Shown one piece after another: positions 24,979 through 34,897 of a stretch of DNA of 64,000 bases. The DNA is from Paenibacillus curdlanolyticus YK9 (GTDB lineage Bacteria > Bacillota > Bacilli > Paenibacillales > Paenibacillaceae), in assembly GCF_000179615.1 (NCBI RefSeq), contig NZ_AEDD01000001.1, forward strand, positions 1-64,000, given 5' to 3'. The notes under the pieces are model-generated. The model did not search any database. It was given only the letters and a program-made list of their open reading frames with translations, and was not told the origin of the DNA. Position 1 is the stretch's first letter; each line of letters begins with the position of its first letter. The translations under genes were made by a program, and so were the position numbers.

Positions 24979-25398
24979 ATGATGATGGCAAAGCTGACCC
25001 CTTATTTTTATTCCGAGGATGCACGCGCGCAAGCGCAGTTTTATATCGATGCGTTGGGCGGCGAGATCGTCGACCTGATGACGTATGGGCAAGCGCCGGG
25101 CACGGATGAGGCGTTGAAGGACCGTATTATTCATATGGTGTTCCTGGCTGCTGGCGTGAAGTTTTACATCGCAGATTCACAGCATGAGCCGCCGGGCCGC
25201 AGCAGCGGTTTCGACATGAGCCTAGAATTCAAGACGGACGAGGAAGCGCAGCAAGCGTTCGCTAGCCTATCCGCAGGCGGGAATGTCATCATGCCGTTGG
25301 AGAAGCAATTTTGGGGAACCTTGTTCGGACGGCTGGAGGACAAGTTCGGCATCAAGTGGCAGGTAAGCACGGAAGCGCAGATGCCGCCGCAAAGTTAA
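24979..25398 (+). CDS. VOC-family protein (PhnB/YhdR-like glyoxalase fold)
   Basis: A 139-residue vicinal oxygen chelate protein of the PhnB type, with the opening LTPYFYSEDARAQAQFYIDA, a central FLAAGVKFYIADS and the closing FWGTLFGRLEDKFGIKWQV. Family members fold like glyoxalases, but the activity of this group is not established. Three consecutive ATG codons start it (24979-24987); AAGGACG lies just upstream, so the exact start is uncertain by two residues. It follows the MocR gene by 74 bp and is closed by a terminator. Confidence 0.85.
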   Translation: MMMAKLTPYFYSEDARAQAQFYIDALGGEIVDLMTYGQAPGTDEALKDRIIHMVFLAAGVKFYIADSQHEPPGRSSGFDMSLEFKTDEEAQQAFASLSAGGNVIMPLEKQFWGTLFGRLEDKFGIKWQVSTEAQMPPQS

Positions 25399-25434
25399 CG
25401 TATGAACGGTGCCGCTTAAGCGGCAAGCATAAAG

Positions 25435-25462
25435 AACCCGCGAATCGAATTCGCGGGTTTTT
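25435..25462 (+). terminator. Bidirectional intrinsic terminator
   Basis: AACCCGCGAAT and ATTCGCGGGTT pair perfectly around CGA and are followed by TTT. It separates the VOC gene from the convergent AraC gene. Confidence 0.85.
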
Positions 25463-25483
25463 CTGTGTCATTTGAATGACGTG

Positions 25484-26344
25484 TTACGGTCTGCCTACCG
25501 CTGAACGCATTTTACGATAGTCGAGCGGCGTCATGTGGAAGGCGCGCTTGAACAAGTGATGAAAGTGGCTGAGATTGTTGAAGCCCGCCGTAAAGGCGAT
25601 GTCCGTGATGCTGAGCGAAGACGTCACGAGCAGGTTTTTGGCGTAGCCGAGCTTCAGCTGATTAATATACGAGATAGGGGTCGTATGCAGCCATTCCTTG
25701 AACACGCGATTGATGTGTCCGGCGCTGCGTCCAGCTAATGCATAGAGACGAGGCAGCCCTGCGATAAAATGCTCCTCTCGCTGCATCTGGATGAGCAGCG
25801 TCTCCAGCCAGTCCGGCATCCGCTCCTCGTGCGCGATCGTTTGGCTGTAGAAATATCGAACGAGCAAGTCGGTGAGCAGTCCGCGCAGCTGCATCTCCTG
25901 CACTTTGCCGTCGAGCGACATGGCTCGAATCCGATCCAGCCGATGAATCAGCTCCTCCTTGTCCAATAAGGCAAGATGAGCCGTTGGAGGCGAGCCGGGC
26001 TGCAGCAGCCGACTGCTGTCGAAGGGTTCGCCAAGAAAGCCGAAAACGGCGTCCATGCCGCTCTGCGTATAACAGATGTTAATGAAAGCGCAGTCCGATT
26101 CGCCATCGTAATCATAGGCATGACGGTCATCTGGCCGGATGAAGACGAGCGTGCCTTCGGTTAATGGCTCGCGCTGGCCATTTACAAGATGAATGGCAGA
26201 GCCGGTTGTGATGAGGAACAGCTCGTAAAAGTCATGCGTATGGAGCGGCGAAGCGTAAGCCAGCGAGCTGACTGTGAAGAAATGAGACTCAACGCCGGGG
26301 CCAAGATGAGCTTCGGCTGTATATTTTATTAAACCCATGGACAT
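25484..26344 (-). CDS. AraC-family regulator with cupin sensor domain
   Basis: A 286-residue regulator. Residues 20-110 form a cupin (PLHTHDFYELFLITTGSAIH, then LVFIRPDDRHAYDYDGES), and the last 100 residues carry the two AraC HTH motifs (LYALAGRSAGHINRVFKEWL and ITDIAFTAGFNNLSHFHHLF). It diverges from the beta-mannosidase gene across a 140-bp intergenic region with a weak -35, so activation of that gene by mannosides is likely. The start at 26344 follows GAGAGGTGC; ATG 26338 is an alternative. Confidence 0.9.
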   Translation of the reverse strand: MSMGLIKYTAEAHLGPGVESHFFTVSSLAYASPLHTHDFYELFLITTGSAIHLVNGQREPLTEGTLVFIRPDDRHAYDYDGESDCAFINICYTQSGMDAVFGFLGEPFDSSRLLQPGSPPTAHLALLDKEELIHRLDRIRAMSLDGKVQEMQLRGLLTDLLVRYFYSQTIAHEERMPDWLETLLIQMQREEHFIAGLPRLYALAGRSAGHINRVFKEWLHTTPISYINQLKLGYAKNLLVTSSLSITDIAFTAGFNNLSHFHHLFKRAFHMTPLDYRKMRSAVGRP

Positions 26345-26484
26345 GCACCTCTCGATAATTCAGCGATAATGTCAAAATACCACATAAATGATGTTTCGAA
26401 AATACAAGTATTGACGGGGGGATGTCGTTAAAATGAGGTTAATCAACACGTGAATTATACAATAATGAAGTGAGGGATATAAAG

Positions 26485-28944
26485 ATGATGACGTTGGACT
26501 TATGCGGCCCTTGGCAGATGCGAAAGCTGGGGGAGCAGAAATGGATTCAAGCGACCGTGCCGGGCTCGGTTTATTTTGATTTGTTAAACGCAGGACGGAT
26601 GGAGGACCCCTATTACCGTGCTAACGATCTTGAGGCAATCGAGCTGTCGGAATTTGATTATGAATATCGACGAACGTTCGAGCTGGGTGAGGCGATCGTT
26701 AGCCAAGACCGTGTTCTGTTGCGATTTGAAGGGTTGGATACGCTTACGGAAATCGAATTAAACGGCAAAGCGATCGCGCACACCGACAATATGCACCGGA
26801 CTTACGAGTTTGATGTGAAAGGCTTGGTACAGTCTGGTGCAAACGAGCTGCGAGTCCTATTTCGCTCGCCATTGGCGTTCATCCGGGAGAAGCAGCAAGC
26901 CAATCCGATCTGGGGAGCGAATGGCGTAGAGGGCTTCCCTCATCTTCGCAAAGCCCACTATATGTTTGGCTGGGATTGGGGACCTGCGCTTCCGGATATG
27001 GGGATTTGGCGTGCGGTTTCCATTGTTGGCATGTCCGAGGCTCGCTTGGATGAGGTGTACGTGACCCAGCAGCATGAAGAGGATTTGGTTCAGCTCGATG
27101 TTCGGATCGGACTGGACAATTGGTCGGGCGACCTGCTGACCGTAGAGCTAGCGCTGCATGCGCCGAACGGGGACACGCTTGTGGAACGGACGATGATGGC
27201 AAGCGCAGTCGAGCATGTGCCGCTGACAGTCCACTATCCGGAGATTTGGTGGCCGAACGGCTTCGGCGAGCAGCCGCTGTATGCGTTTGAGGTCGTCGTA
27301 AAGGATGGAAGCGGGACGGAGCTCGATCGCAAGGACTTGCGGATTGGGCTTCGGACGATTACCGTTACGCAGCAGGCTGATCAGTGGGGGAGATCGTTCT
27401 CGTTCTGCGTGAATGGCTACGACATATTCGCGATGGGCGGCAACTACATTCCAGAGGACAATATGATTGCACGCGGAAGTCGGGAGCGGACCGAGCGGTT
27501 AATTCAGGATTGCGTCGCTGCAAATTTCAACTGCATCCGGGTATGGGGCGGCGGTTATTATGCCGATGATCATTTCTACGATTTGTGTGACGAATACGGA
27601 CTGATCGTCTGGCAGGATCTGATGTATGCTTGCGCGGTATATGATTTCACCGATGAATTCCGAGCGAACATAACGGAGGAAACGATTCAAAATATGAAGC
27701 GGATTCGCCATCACGCCTCGCTTGGCATGTGGTGCGGGAACAACGAGATGGAATGGGCTTGGGTGGATTGGGATTTGAACCAGAGCTTGAAGCTCAAAGC
27801 CGATTACATTAAGCAGTTCGAGGTTGTGCTGCCGGAGATTGCGAAGCAAGTCGATCCGAATACGTTTTACTGGCTCGCTTCTCCGTCGTCGATGGGCAGT
27901 TTCGATCAGCCGAACAGTGAAAATTACGGCGATATGCATGATTGGAGCATTTGGCACGGGCGCAAGCCGTTCACCGATTTCCGCAATCGCTATCCGCGAT
28001 TCATGTCCGAGTTCGGCCTGCAGTCCTTCCCGAGCATGAAGACGATCGACACGTTCGCGCTTCCGGAGGATCGCAACATTTTCTCCTATGTCATGGAGGA
28101 TCATCAGAAGCACCCGGACGGCTTGGCGCCGATGGTGCATTATATCTCGCAGTATTTTAAGCTTCCGAGCGGCTTCGAGCAATTTCCTTACGTGTCGCAG
28201 TTGATTCAAGCGGAAGGCGTTCGCTACGGCGTCGAGCATTGGCGCCGCAATCGCGGACGCTGCATGGGGGCGACCTATTGGCAATTGAATGATTCTTGGC
28301 CGGTTGCGTCATGGGCGAGCATCGATTATTACGGCAGATGGAAAGCGCTCCACTATGCGGCTAAACGGTTTTTCGCGCCTGTTCTCGTCTCTGCGTTCGA
28401 AGAGGGCGCAGCCGCCGAGCTTCATGTGAGCAATGAACAGCTGGGCAGCGTGGACGGAACGCTGGCCTGGTCGCTTCGCGATCGCCAATCGGCCATTGTC
28501 GCAAGCGGAGAAGTGAAGGTGAATGCCAAGGCGCTGTCATCGGCATCCATCGTTTCGCTTGATTTGACGGCATATCTGGATACGCTGGAAAAGAAGCGCA
28601 GCCATTACTTGGCATACGCGCTCATTGCCGACGGGGAGACGGTCAGCTCGAATGCGACGATTTTCGTGCCGGCGAAGCATTTTGAGCTGCTTCCGGCAAC
28701 GTTGACTAGCATAGTCGAGGACCGAGGGGAAACGTTCGAGATTCAACTGCGCGCAAGCGCGTTTGCTATGTTCGTTGAGCTGGAGCTGAGCGAGGCGGAC
28801 GGGGTGTTCAGCGATAATTACTTCCATTTGTCCGCGGGAGAGGTCCGGCTTGTTACGCTCGCCAAATCCTCGCTGTCGCAACCGCTAACGAAGGAGCAGG
28901 TAGAGCAGCAGCTTCACATGAGGAGCTTGGTCGATAGTTATTGA
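26485..28944 (+). CDS. Beta-mannosidase (GH2)
   Basis: The 819-residue enzyme removes beta-linked mannose from mannan or N-glycan fragments. It has the GH2 layout: a jelly-roll N-terminus ([28 protein letters not shown]), Ig-like domains, and a TIM barrel with acid/base E421 in WCGNNEMEW and nucleophile E509 in [11 protein letters not shown]. No signal peptide is seen, so it is cytoplasmic and acts on imported oligosaccharides. ATG 26485 is preferred over GTG 26470, which itself forms the ribosome site GTGAGGG. The divergent AraC gene is the likely activator. Confidence 0.93.
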   Translation: MMTLDLCGPWQMRKLGEQKWIQATVPGSVYFDLLNAGRMEDPYYRANDLEAIELSEFDYEYRRTFELGEAIVSQDRVLLRFEGLDTLTEIELNGKAIAHTDNMHRTYEFDVKGLVQSGANELRVLFRSPLAFIREKQQANPIWGANGVEGFPHLRKAHYMFGWDWGPALPDMGIWRAVSIVGMSEARLDEVYVTQQHEEDLVQLDVRIGLDNWSGDLLTVELALHAPNGDTLVERTMMASAVEHVPLTVHYPEIWWPNGFGEQPLYAFEVVVKDGSGTELDRKDLRIGLRTITVTQQADQWGRSFSFCVNGYDIFAMGGNYIPEDNMIARGSRERTERLIQDCVAANFNCIRVWGGGYYADDHFYDLCDEYGLIVWQDLMYACAVYDFTDEFRANITEETIQNMKRIRHHASLGMWCGNNEMEWAWVDWDLNQSLKLKADYIKQFEVVLPEIAKQVDPNTFYWLASPSSMGSFDQPNSENYGDMHDWSIWHGRKPFTDFRNRYPRFMSEFGLQSFPSMKTIDTFALPEDRNIFSYVMEDHQKHPDGLAPMVHYISQYFKLPSGFEQFPYVSQLIQAEGVRYGVEHWRRNRGRCMGATYWQLNDSWPVASWASIDYYGRWKALHYAAKRFFAPVLVSAFEEGAAAELHVSNEQLGSVDGTLAWSLRDRQSAIVASGEVKVNAKALSSASIVSLDLTAYLDTLEKKRSHYLAYALIADGETVSSNATIFVPAKHFELLPATLTSIVEDRGETFEIQLRASAFAMFVELELSEADGVFSDNYFHLSAGEVRLVTLAKSSLSQPLTKEQVEQQLHMRSLVDSY

Positions 28945-28968
28945 GTAAGAATTAATTGATGGATGGAG

Positions 28969-29000
28969 ACGACCGTCACTTTATCGTGATGGTCGTTTTA
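28969..29000 (+). terminator. Intrinsic terminator after beta-mannosidase
   Basis: ACGACCGTCAC and GTGATGGTCGT form an 11-bp stem with one mismatch around a 6-nt loop, followed by TTTTAT. It also serves the convergent gene at 29028. Confidence 0.8.
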
Positions 29001-29027
29001 TATGTGGAGCTCATAGTAAGATTCATC

Positions 29028-29528
29028 TCATATGAATTCTAAATATCTATGATTCCAAATGTTTTCATAAAAATTTATCGTTTCTTGCGCGGACATAAAT
29101 GAATTGTTTAATGTGGAGGTTGCGTGTTTTACCATAAAGTTCTCGTAACCTAGTCCATGAGCGAATTTAATTGTCGCATCCATGCAGTATTCCGTTTGCG
29201 CACCGCAAAATTCTATACGTTGTACGTTTAGGTGATCTAATATTTCTTTTAAATTTGTTTTGTAAAAAGAGTTTGCATGTAATTTATTTACTAAAAAATC
29301 TTGGGCTTGAACATCAAGTTCAGCATGAATCGCCCAATCGCGTTCGCCAGGCACGAGATCCTCATCGCCGTGTTGAACAAAAATAATAGGTTTTTGCAGC
29401 TTTCTATACAAGGAGATTCTTTCATTTGCTTTCGCAAGCAATTGTTCTAATCCAAACAGATGCTCTTTGTTGTAACAAACCCCATTCTGTAGATCGATGA
29501 CGATTAATACATCTGCACGTATTCCCAT
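29028..29528 (-). CDS. Isochorismatase-family cysteine hydrolase
   Basis: A 166-residue hydrolase of the isochorismatase/nicotinamidase fold. The Asp-Lys-Cys triad is visible: D12 in VLIVIDLQNGV, K82 in VNKLHANSFY and C115 in CGAQTEYCMDATI. Substrate is unknown; nicotinamidase-specific metal His residues are not evident. ATG 29528 is chosen over ATG 29537 because GAGGTGG sits 6 nt before it. It stands alone and is convergent with the beta-mannosidase gene. Confidence 0.88.
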   Translation of the reverse strand: MGIRADVLIVIDLQNGVCYNKEHLFGLEQLLAKANERISLYRKLQKPIIFVQHGDEDLVPGERDWAIHAELDVQAQDFLVNKLHANSFYKTNLKEILDHLNVQRIEFCGAQTEYCMDATIKFAHGLGYENFMVKHATSTLNNSFMSAQETINFYENIWNHRYLEFI

Positions 29529-29730
29529 GATGTCCACCTCGAAGTATGGTTTAACTTTTAAATTGTTATTATATCATTCTTTACGGCGATCCTTACGTTA
29601 ACAAAAATAGGAATAACGAAAGCTGGCGAGATTTTCCCGACAGCCGAAGCCGCTTCTCCTTTATTGACAGCGGTTTCAAATTCCTATACATTCGGAATAG
29701 CTTGCACAACGCTCAGAGGATGTAGATGAA

Positions 29731-31446
29731 ATGACATTAAAATCCAGAATTTTTGTGATTTTTATATTAAGCTCCGTCGTCACGCTGTTAGGTATAAGCG
29801 TGATTTCTTATTATACGATTTATTCTATCCTGAACAACAAAATCCAGAAAGGGAATCAAAGCAATTTAAAGCAGGTGGAAGTGGCCTTAACGAATACGAT
29901 CGATAATTTGAATCATATTTCGCAGCAGTTGGCTTACAGCGGTATCCTCGGAAAAGAATTGTTTGCTTCCCTACAGAAGCAGGAACCGTTTGAACGGCAG
30001 GAGATCGTTAATGGGCTAAAAAAAGAGCTGAACCTCATCTCGTTTTCCAACCCTGACATTGGATTGATTATGTATTATTTCGATAATGACGACACGTACC
30101 AATTCGAAAATTATCCCGTCAAAGATCACTTTAATCCTCATGCTTTGCCGCTGCTCGGACAATATTACGACATCAGCTACTTCGGCCCCCATATGAGCTA
30201 TAACCGTTTATCTGACCAGCTTGCGCTGTCGGTTCTCCGTAAAGTTGACATGCCTATGCGGGATGATGTGTATATCTACATTGAATCCAATCTCGACCTC
30301 GCGTTATCGGGAGACGTGCTGAACAGCGAGAAAGCTGACCATTCCAATGCTCGCCTGATTCTGGACAACAACGGCAGAGTCGCTTACAGCGAGGCGCCGG
30401 ATTTATTTGCTGTGGATTCGGATGCATCAGCGTTAATGTCGGAGAAGTCCTTCGGCAGCTATCGAGGCTACCACTGGTTCAAGCAGACGAGCGCCCAAGG
30501 CTGGAGCGTTGCCTCCGTTATTCCCGATCGGGAGTACAATCGCGAGAAGAACAGATGGCTGATTCAAGTGCTGCTCGTCTCGCTGCTGTTCTTAGGGCTA
30601 ACGCTTCTCCTGGCATGGCTGCTGTGGAAAATGGTCTACCGGCCGCTGAATCGGTTTCATACGGAAATTAAGCATCTGTCTCAGAACGAAATCAAACCGC
30701 AGGAGCTCGAACCGATTCGAATACCTGAGTTTCAGGTTTTGTTGACGACCTTCCGGCAGATGAAGGAGCAGATATGGGAACTGTTCGAAGAGGTGGAGAA
30801 GAAGGAGAAGCTGCGCACCGATCTGGAGGTAGAGAAGCTGCTGCATCAGATCAATCCCCACTTCCTGATGAATACGCTGGACACGATCCATTGGCTGGCT
30901 GTGATGAACGATCAGGAGGAAATCGACAAGCTCGTCCTGTCTTTGAATAAATTGCTTTACTACAATTTGGGAAAACTAGGGGAAAACTCAACGATTTACG
31001 AGGAGATCGATGCGCTTAAGCAGTATCTTCAGCTGCAGCAGGTCCGTTATGATTTTCAGTTTGATGTCCGTCTCGATGTAGACGAAGCGGTTATGAACAG
31101 GAATGTGCCGAGATTCATCCTGCAGCCGATTGTCGAGAATGCGCTGTATCATGGGCTGAGAGACGACGGGCATATCGTGGTTGAAGTCAAAAACAAGCAT
31201 GACAACACGATCGAAATTATGATTCATGATAATGGAGTAGGCATGTCGGAGGAAATGATACATCGGTTGCTTCACGGGCAGCCAAGCGAGCAGCAAAAGG
31301 TCGGGATGGGAATTGGCATGAATTACGTCAAGCGTTTAATTGAAGCGCGTTACGGCGATCGAGGCAAGCTGGATATTAAGAGCGAGATGGGACAAGGAAC
31401 AAGCATCATGCTGACTTTGCCGGTGGAGAAGGGAGCGGCATTATGA
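29731..31446 (+). CDS. YesM-type sensor histidine kinase
   Basis: A 571-residue membrane sensor. TM1 is at about 8-30 (IFVIFILSSVVTLLGISVIS), an extracellular sensor follows to about 270, and TM2 is at about 277-300 (VLLVSLLFLGLTLLLAWLLW). Then come a HAMP region, the histidine-kinase motif LLHQINPHFLMNTLDTIHW with phospho-acceptor H377, and an ATPase domain (IVENALYHGLRDDG; GVGMGIGMNYVKRLIE). YesM kinases usually control carbohydrate uptake. Its stop overlaps the start of the response regulator by 4 bp, so they are coupled. Confidence 0.93.
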   Translation: MTLKSRIFVIFILSSVVTLLGISVISYYTIYSILNNKIQKGNQSNLKQVEVALTNTIDNLNHISQQLAYSGILGKELFASLQKQEPFERQEIVNGLKKELNLISFSNPDIGLIMYYFDNDDTYQFENYPVKDHFNPHALPLLGQYYDISYFGPHMSYNRLSDQLALSVLRKVDMPMRDDVYIYIESNLDLALSGDVLNSEKADHSNARLILDNNGRVAYSEAPDLFAVDSDASALMSEKSFGSYRGYHWFKQTSAQGWSVASVIPDREYNREKNRWLIQVLLVSLLFLGLTLLLAWLLWKMVYRPLNRFHTEIKHLSQNEIKPQELEPIRIPEFQVLLTTFRQMKEQIWELFEEVEKKEKLRTDLEVEKLLHQINPHFLMNTLDTIHWLAVMNDQEEIDKLVLSLNKLLYYNLGKLGENSTIYEEIDALKQYLQLQQVRYDFQFDVRLDVDEAVMNRNVPRFILQPIVENALYHGLRDDGHIVVEVKNKHDNTIEIMIHDNGVGMSEEMIHRLLHGQPSEQQKVGMGIGMNYVKRLIEARYGDRGKLDIKSEMGQGTSIMLTLPVEKGAAL

Positions 31447-32873
31447 TCAAAGTGCTTATCGTCGATGATGATAAATTGGTGCGAAAAGGGTTAATTTCCG
31501 CGATGCCTTGGCAGGATTTCAACATGCAAGTAGTCGGTGAAGCAAGCAATGGAGAGAAGGCGCTTGCGTTTCTGGAAGACAATGAGGTCGATCTGCTCTT
31601 AACCGACATCGCAATGCCTGTTATGACGGGAATGGAGCTGATGAAAATTGTCCGCACGCGGTATCCGCTGATGCATGTGGTCGTTCTCACGTTTCATAAG
31701 GACTTCGAGCATATCCAGGAAGCGCTTCGATTGGGCGCGATCGATTACATTGCGAAGGTTCAGCTGGAGAAAGAGCAGTTCGAGGTCGTGCTCGGCAGAA
31801 TCGCAAGCCGTATTCAGGAGCAGACGAGGGGCGTTGTTGCACCTCCGGCCTCCTTGCAGGAGCAATCGCCAATCGCGTGTACGGAAGGTTATTTGCTGTT
31901 GTCGTTAAACCGTACCGAAAAGCGCAATTGGGCGAATGCGCTGCCGTTTCCAGCGGTAGAGCAGATGAAGGAGCTGGACAGCAATTGTTGGCTTTGGCTT
32001 TCGCCTGCGTGCGGCGAAGAGCAGCTTGTTCAGCAGATGACGCAGCTATTGTCTGCCTTACCGGATAGCATGCTTGTCGTATTAACCGATATTAAGGGCA
32101 TGACGGATAAGGAAATCCAGCGCTGGGTACGCGATTATGGGTTAGAAATGGTGTGTTTCTACGACTATCATCCTGACCGCCCAATCGTCACGGCATCTAT
32201 TCGCCGTAACGATGCAACAACGTCCTCCGTGGATGCGGATGAGCGGCTTGAGAAGCTGAAAGAGGATTGGCTGTCGCCAAACTGGCTGTATCATGATTCG
32301 AATTTTCAACAAAGCCTGGAGTTGCTCAAGCAGCTGCGGTTGGCAAAGGCGAATTTGTTAGGGTTTCTGTTTGCGCTTGTCCATGAGTGGAACCGTTTGT
32401 TCTCGCCTAACGGACTGGAGAAATTGCAGCTGAGGCAGTCGTTTCATTCCTGGCTGCAGGTCGAGCAGTGGTTTCGTGAAGTGCGCAAGCAGATCGTGCA
32501 GTCTACGGTGAGATCGCATTTTTCACAAGAAATCGTAGATTGCATCATGCGGGGAACGCAAATCATGCAAGCGGATATGAAGCAGCAGCTCACTGCAGCT
32601 GAAGTTGCACAGCGGCTCAATATGAGCCGAAGCTATTTTAATCAATGCTTTAAAGAAATTATCGGTCATCCGTTCAACGAGTATTTGCGCAAACTCCGGA
32701 TGGACAAGGCAAAGGAGCATCTCTTGTTCACGAATCGCACGATATTGTGGATTGCAGAAGAAACGGGCTACATGGATGAGAAGTATTTTAGCCGGATATT
32801 CCGAGATCAGGTTGGGATGCTGCCTAGCGAATTCCGGCAATATCATCGCCATCAACCGAAGGAAGGCAGATGA
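31443..32873 (+). CDS. YesN-type response regulator with AraC-like output
   Basis: The 476-residue regulator has a receiver domain at 1-120 with acidic pocket LIVDDDKLVRKGL, phospho-acceptor D55 in LLLTDIAMPVMTG and a conserved Lys near DYIAKVQ. A middle linker of about 230 residues is followed by a C-terminal AraC HTH pair (TAAEVAQRLNMSRSYFNQCF and ILWIAEETGYMDEKYFSRIF). It works with the overlapping YesM gene. Its targets probably include the lipoprotein gene 6 bp downstream and other carbohydrate genes. Confidence 0.93.
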   Translation: MIKVLIVDDDKLVRKGLISAMPWQDFNMQVVGEASNGEKALAFLEDNEVDLLLTDIAMPVMTGMELMKIVRTRYPLMHVVVLTFHKDFEHIQEALRLGAIDYIAKVQLEKEQFEVVLGRIASRIQEQTRGVVAPPASLQEQSPIACTEGYLLLSLNRTEKRNWANALPFPAVEQMKELDSNCWLWLSPACGEEQLVQQMTQLLSALPDSMLVVLTDIKGMTDKEIQRWVRDYGLEMVCFYDYHPDRPIVTASIRRNDATTSSVDADERLEKLKEDWLSPNWLYHDSNFQQSLELLKQLRLAKANLLGFLFALVHEWNRLFSPNGLEKLQLRQSFHSWLQVEQWFREVRKQIVQSTVRSHFSQEIVDCIMRGTQIMQADMKQQLTAAEVAQRLNMSRSYFNQCFKEIIGHPFNEYLRKLRMDKAKEHLLFTNRTILWIAEETGYMDEKYFSRIFRDQVGMLPSEFRQYHRHQPKEGR

Positions 32874-32879
32874 GCGCCT

Positions 32880-34508
32880 ATGCTTAAACGATTCCAATAT
32901 GTTCTGCTGCTATCCGTTATCGGGTATGTGTGCGCGGGCTGCTCGAGCGCCGAAGACACACCGCCTTCCAGCGAGCGATCGGATGCGTTCGAACCGTATC
33001 CAACGCCCGTTGCTCTGCGTGTCGGCATCGGCATCGATCCGAATTTTCGTTCCGATCAAGGAGAAACTCCGATCAACAATGTGTGGACGAGAGCACTGAA
33101 AGAGTCATTAAATATCGAAACACAAGCGGCCTGGCAGGTCGTAAATCCGAATTTGGATCAAAAGGTGAACCTGGCGATTGCCACGAATGAATTGCCGGAC
33201 GCGCTCGTCGTGAATCGCGGCCAGTTTAACCAGATGATCGAGGCCGATGAAATTGCCGATTTGACGGATGCTTATCATAAATTCGCTTCGCCAGTTATGA
33301 AAAAAATTATCGACAGCACGAACGGATTGTCCGAAAACAATGTCATCATCGATGGCAAAATCATGGCTATCCCATCTATCGATGCGGAAGATATGAGCAT
33401 GCTGTGGATTCGGAAAGATTGGCTGGATGAGCTGGGCTTAAAGCCGCCTCAGACGATGGAGGAGCTGGAGCGGGTAGCCGAGGCTTTCGTCACGAAGGAT
33501 CCTGATCGCAATGGGGAAGCCGATACGATCGGCATCACAGCCGGGCAAACCATTTTTGATGATATTCGGGTCGGCCCTTCTGCTTTTACGTTTGATCCGA
33601 TCTTCTCAGCCCATCATGCTTACCCCGGCTTCTGGCTGCAAGGCTCGGACGGGAAGCCGGTATATGGCTCGATATTGCCGGAAACCAAGGCGGCGTTATC
33701 CAAGCTGCGCGATTTGTACGCCAGAGGCTTGATCGACAAGGACATGGGGGCCTATGAGAGCGATGCAGAGCCGGTTATTCAAGGCAAAGCGGGCATTTTC
33801 TTCGCGCCCTTCTTTGTGGGCTACTGGCCGCTGCCGGATGCGCTAAGAAATAATCCGCGAGCCAACTGGCAAGCCTATGCGCTGCCGCTGGATGCAGGAG
33901 AGAAATTTAACGCGAAAGTGTTTCATTATTCCAAATCGTTTCTAGTCGTCCGTAAAGGCTACGAGCATCCGGAAGCTGCGATCAAAGTGCTAAGCCTCGC
34001 CTTACGAGACGAGAACAAGTACGGGATTGATTTTCAGCCGCTTAGGCAGGTGCTCGCTCCGCGCGACGAGATTTCCTATTCGGTGAAGGCGCTTCGAGAA
34101 GTGCTCGATGGGACGAAAACGCCAGAGGATTACGCGGACGGCATCGAATACAAGCTTTTGTATCATGATCTACAGGCGATTCGAACAACGAAGTTAGCGC
34201 CTTTCGCGAATACGGATATCCAGTATTGGAATACGCAAGATCCGAATTTCAGCCGCGCGTATGCTTTGCTTGTAGGAGGACGAAACCTCCTCGATCCGCA
34301 TGTGCATCGCATGGCCAGCATGTCGAATGACATCTCGCCATCCATGGAAAATTTGTGGGTCAACTTATCGGAGATGGAGAGGTATGTGTTTAAAAAAATT
34401 ATTATGGGAGCCGCGCCGCTGAGCGCCTTTGATGATTTCGTAAGCGATTGGAAAGCGCAGGGCGGAGATCTTCTCACAGCGGATAAGGCTAACCATAGTC
34501 GCCAATAA
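32880..34508 (+). CDS. Extracellular solute-binding lipoprotein (LplA-like)
   Basis: A 542-residue substrate-binding protein of the ABC sugar-uptake type. The signal peptide ends in lipobox VCAGC with Cys21. The mature part has family landmarks NEYPDA-like NELPDALVVNRGQFNQM, MSMLWIRKDWLDELGLKPPQ and DPDRNGEADTIGIT. It begins 6 bp after the response-regulator stop. No permease genes follow, and a terminator comes directly after it. It may deliver sugar to a permease encoded elsewhere, or act as the ligand-binding partner of the neighbouring kinase. Confidence 0.9.
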   Translation: MLKRFQYVLLLSVIGYVCAGCSSAEDTPPSSERSDAFEPYPTPVALRVGIGIDPNFRSDQGETPINNVWTRALKESLNIETQAAWQVVNPNLDQKVNLAIATNELPDALVVNRGQFNQMIEADEIADLTDAYHKFASPVMKKIIDSTNGLSENNVIIDGKIMAIPSIDAEDMSMLWIRKDWLDELGLKPPQTMEELERVAEAFVTKDPDRNGEADTIGITAGQTIFDDIRVGPSAFTFDPIFSAHHAYPGFWLQGSDGKPVYGSILPETKAALSKLRDLYARGLIDKDMGAYESDAEPVIQGKAGIFFAPFFVGYWPLPDALRNNPRANWQAYALPLDAGEKFNAKVFHYSKSFLVVRKGYEHPEAAIKVLSLALRDENKYGIDFQPLRQVLAPRDEISYSVKALREVLDGTKTPEDYADGIEYKLLYHDLQAIRTTKLAPFANTDIQYWNTQDPNFSRAYALLVGGRNLLDPHVHRMASMSNDISPSMENLWVNLSEMERYVFKKIIMGAAPLSAFDDFVSDWKAQGGDLLTADKANHSRQ

Positions 34509-34519
34509 TCGCAAGCAGG

Positions 34520-34548
34520 AGCTGTCCCATTTGGGACGGCTTTTTTTT
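34520..34548 (+). terminator. Intrinsic terminator after the lipoprotein gene
   Basis: AGCTGTCCC and GGGACGGCT pair around ATTT with one G-T pair, followed by eight T residues. Confidence 0.88.
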
Positions 34549-34598
34549 GCTTTGAATATGGAGATGGTGTGCGCGTATCAGATCAGATCGCTACGCCC

Positions 34599-34791
34599 GT
34601 TGCAGTTTGTACAACAGGAACGGCAAGAATGGCCAGCCCGTGGATTCCCATTGCAGTTTATGCAACGAGTTACGCTCCAGAAGAACCATAATGTACCCAA
34701 AACCTAGCGCGGCTGGAGGTGCCATTGCACGATATGCAATGACACCTCTCCAATTCCGCATTCGCGTGGATTTCATTGTACGAACTGCAAT
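34599..34791. repeat. Intergenic repeats with a TTGCAGTTTGTACAA core
   Basis: Four 17-bp dyads start at 34599 (GTTGCAGTTTGTACAAC), 34650 (ATTGCAGTTTATGCAAC), 34724 (ATTGCACGATATGCAAT) and 34775 (ATTGTACGAACTGCAAT). The first two are direct copies 51 bp apart. The last two are inverted copies, also 51 bp apart, so the block is an inverted pair of 51-bp repeats. The third is extended by flanking complements GAGGTG and CACCTC. I see no gene between 34509 and 35054. Confidence 0.8.
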
Positions 34792-34831
34792 GAGCATGCT
34801 GCTGCACGCGATAGCGCTAAGTTATGGCATG

Positions 34832-34859
34832 AAAAGTGTCGACTTTGTCGGCGCTTTTT
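34832..34859 (+). terminator. Orphan intrinsic terminator after the repeats
   Basis: AAAGTGTCGAC and GTCGGCGCTTT pair over 11 positions (two G-T) around TTT, followed by T residues. The lipoprotein gene already has a terminator at 34520-34548, so this one probably ends a separate short transcript across the repeats. Confidence 0.7.
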
Positions 34860-34897
34860 TCGTTTGTGGACCTATGGGCAACGCCAATCCGGTAAAT

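Noticed and set aside
27499-28284. A 261-residue antisense frame within the beta-mannosidase gene
   Set aside because: It is a GC-rich shadow of a clear GH2 coding sequence with intact catalytic residues, and has no ribosome site.
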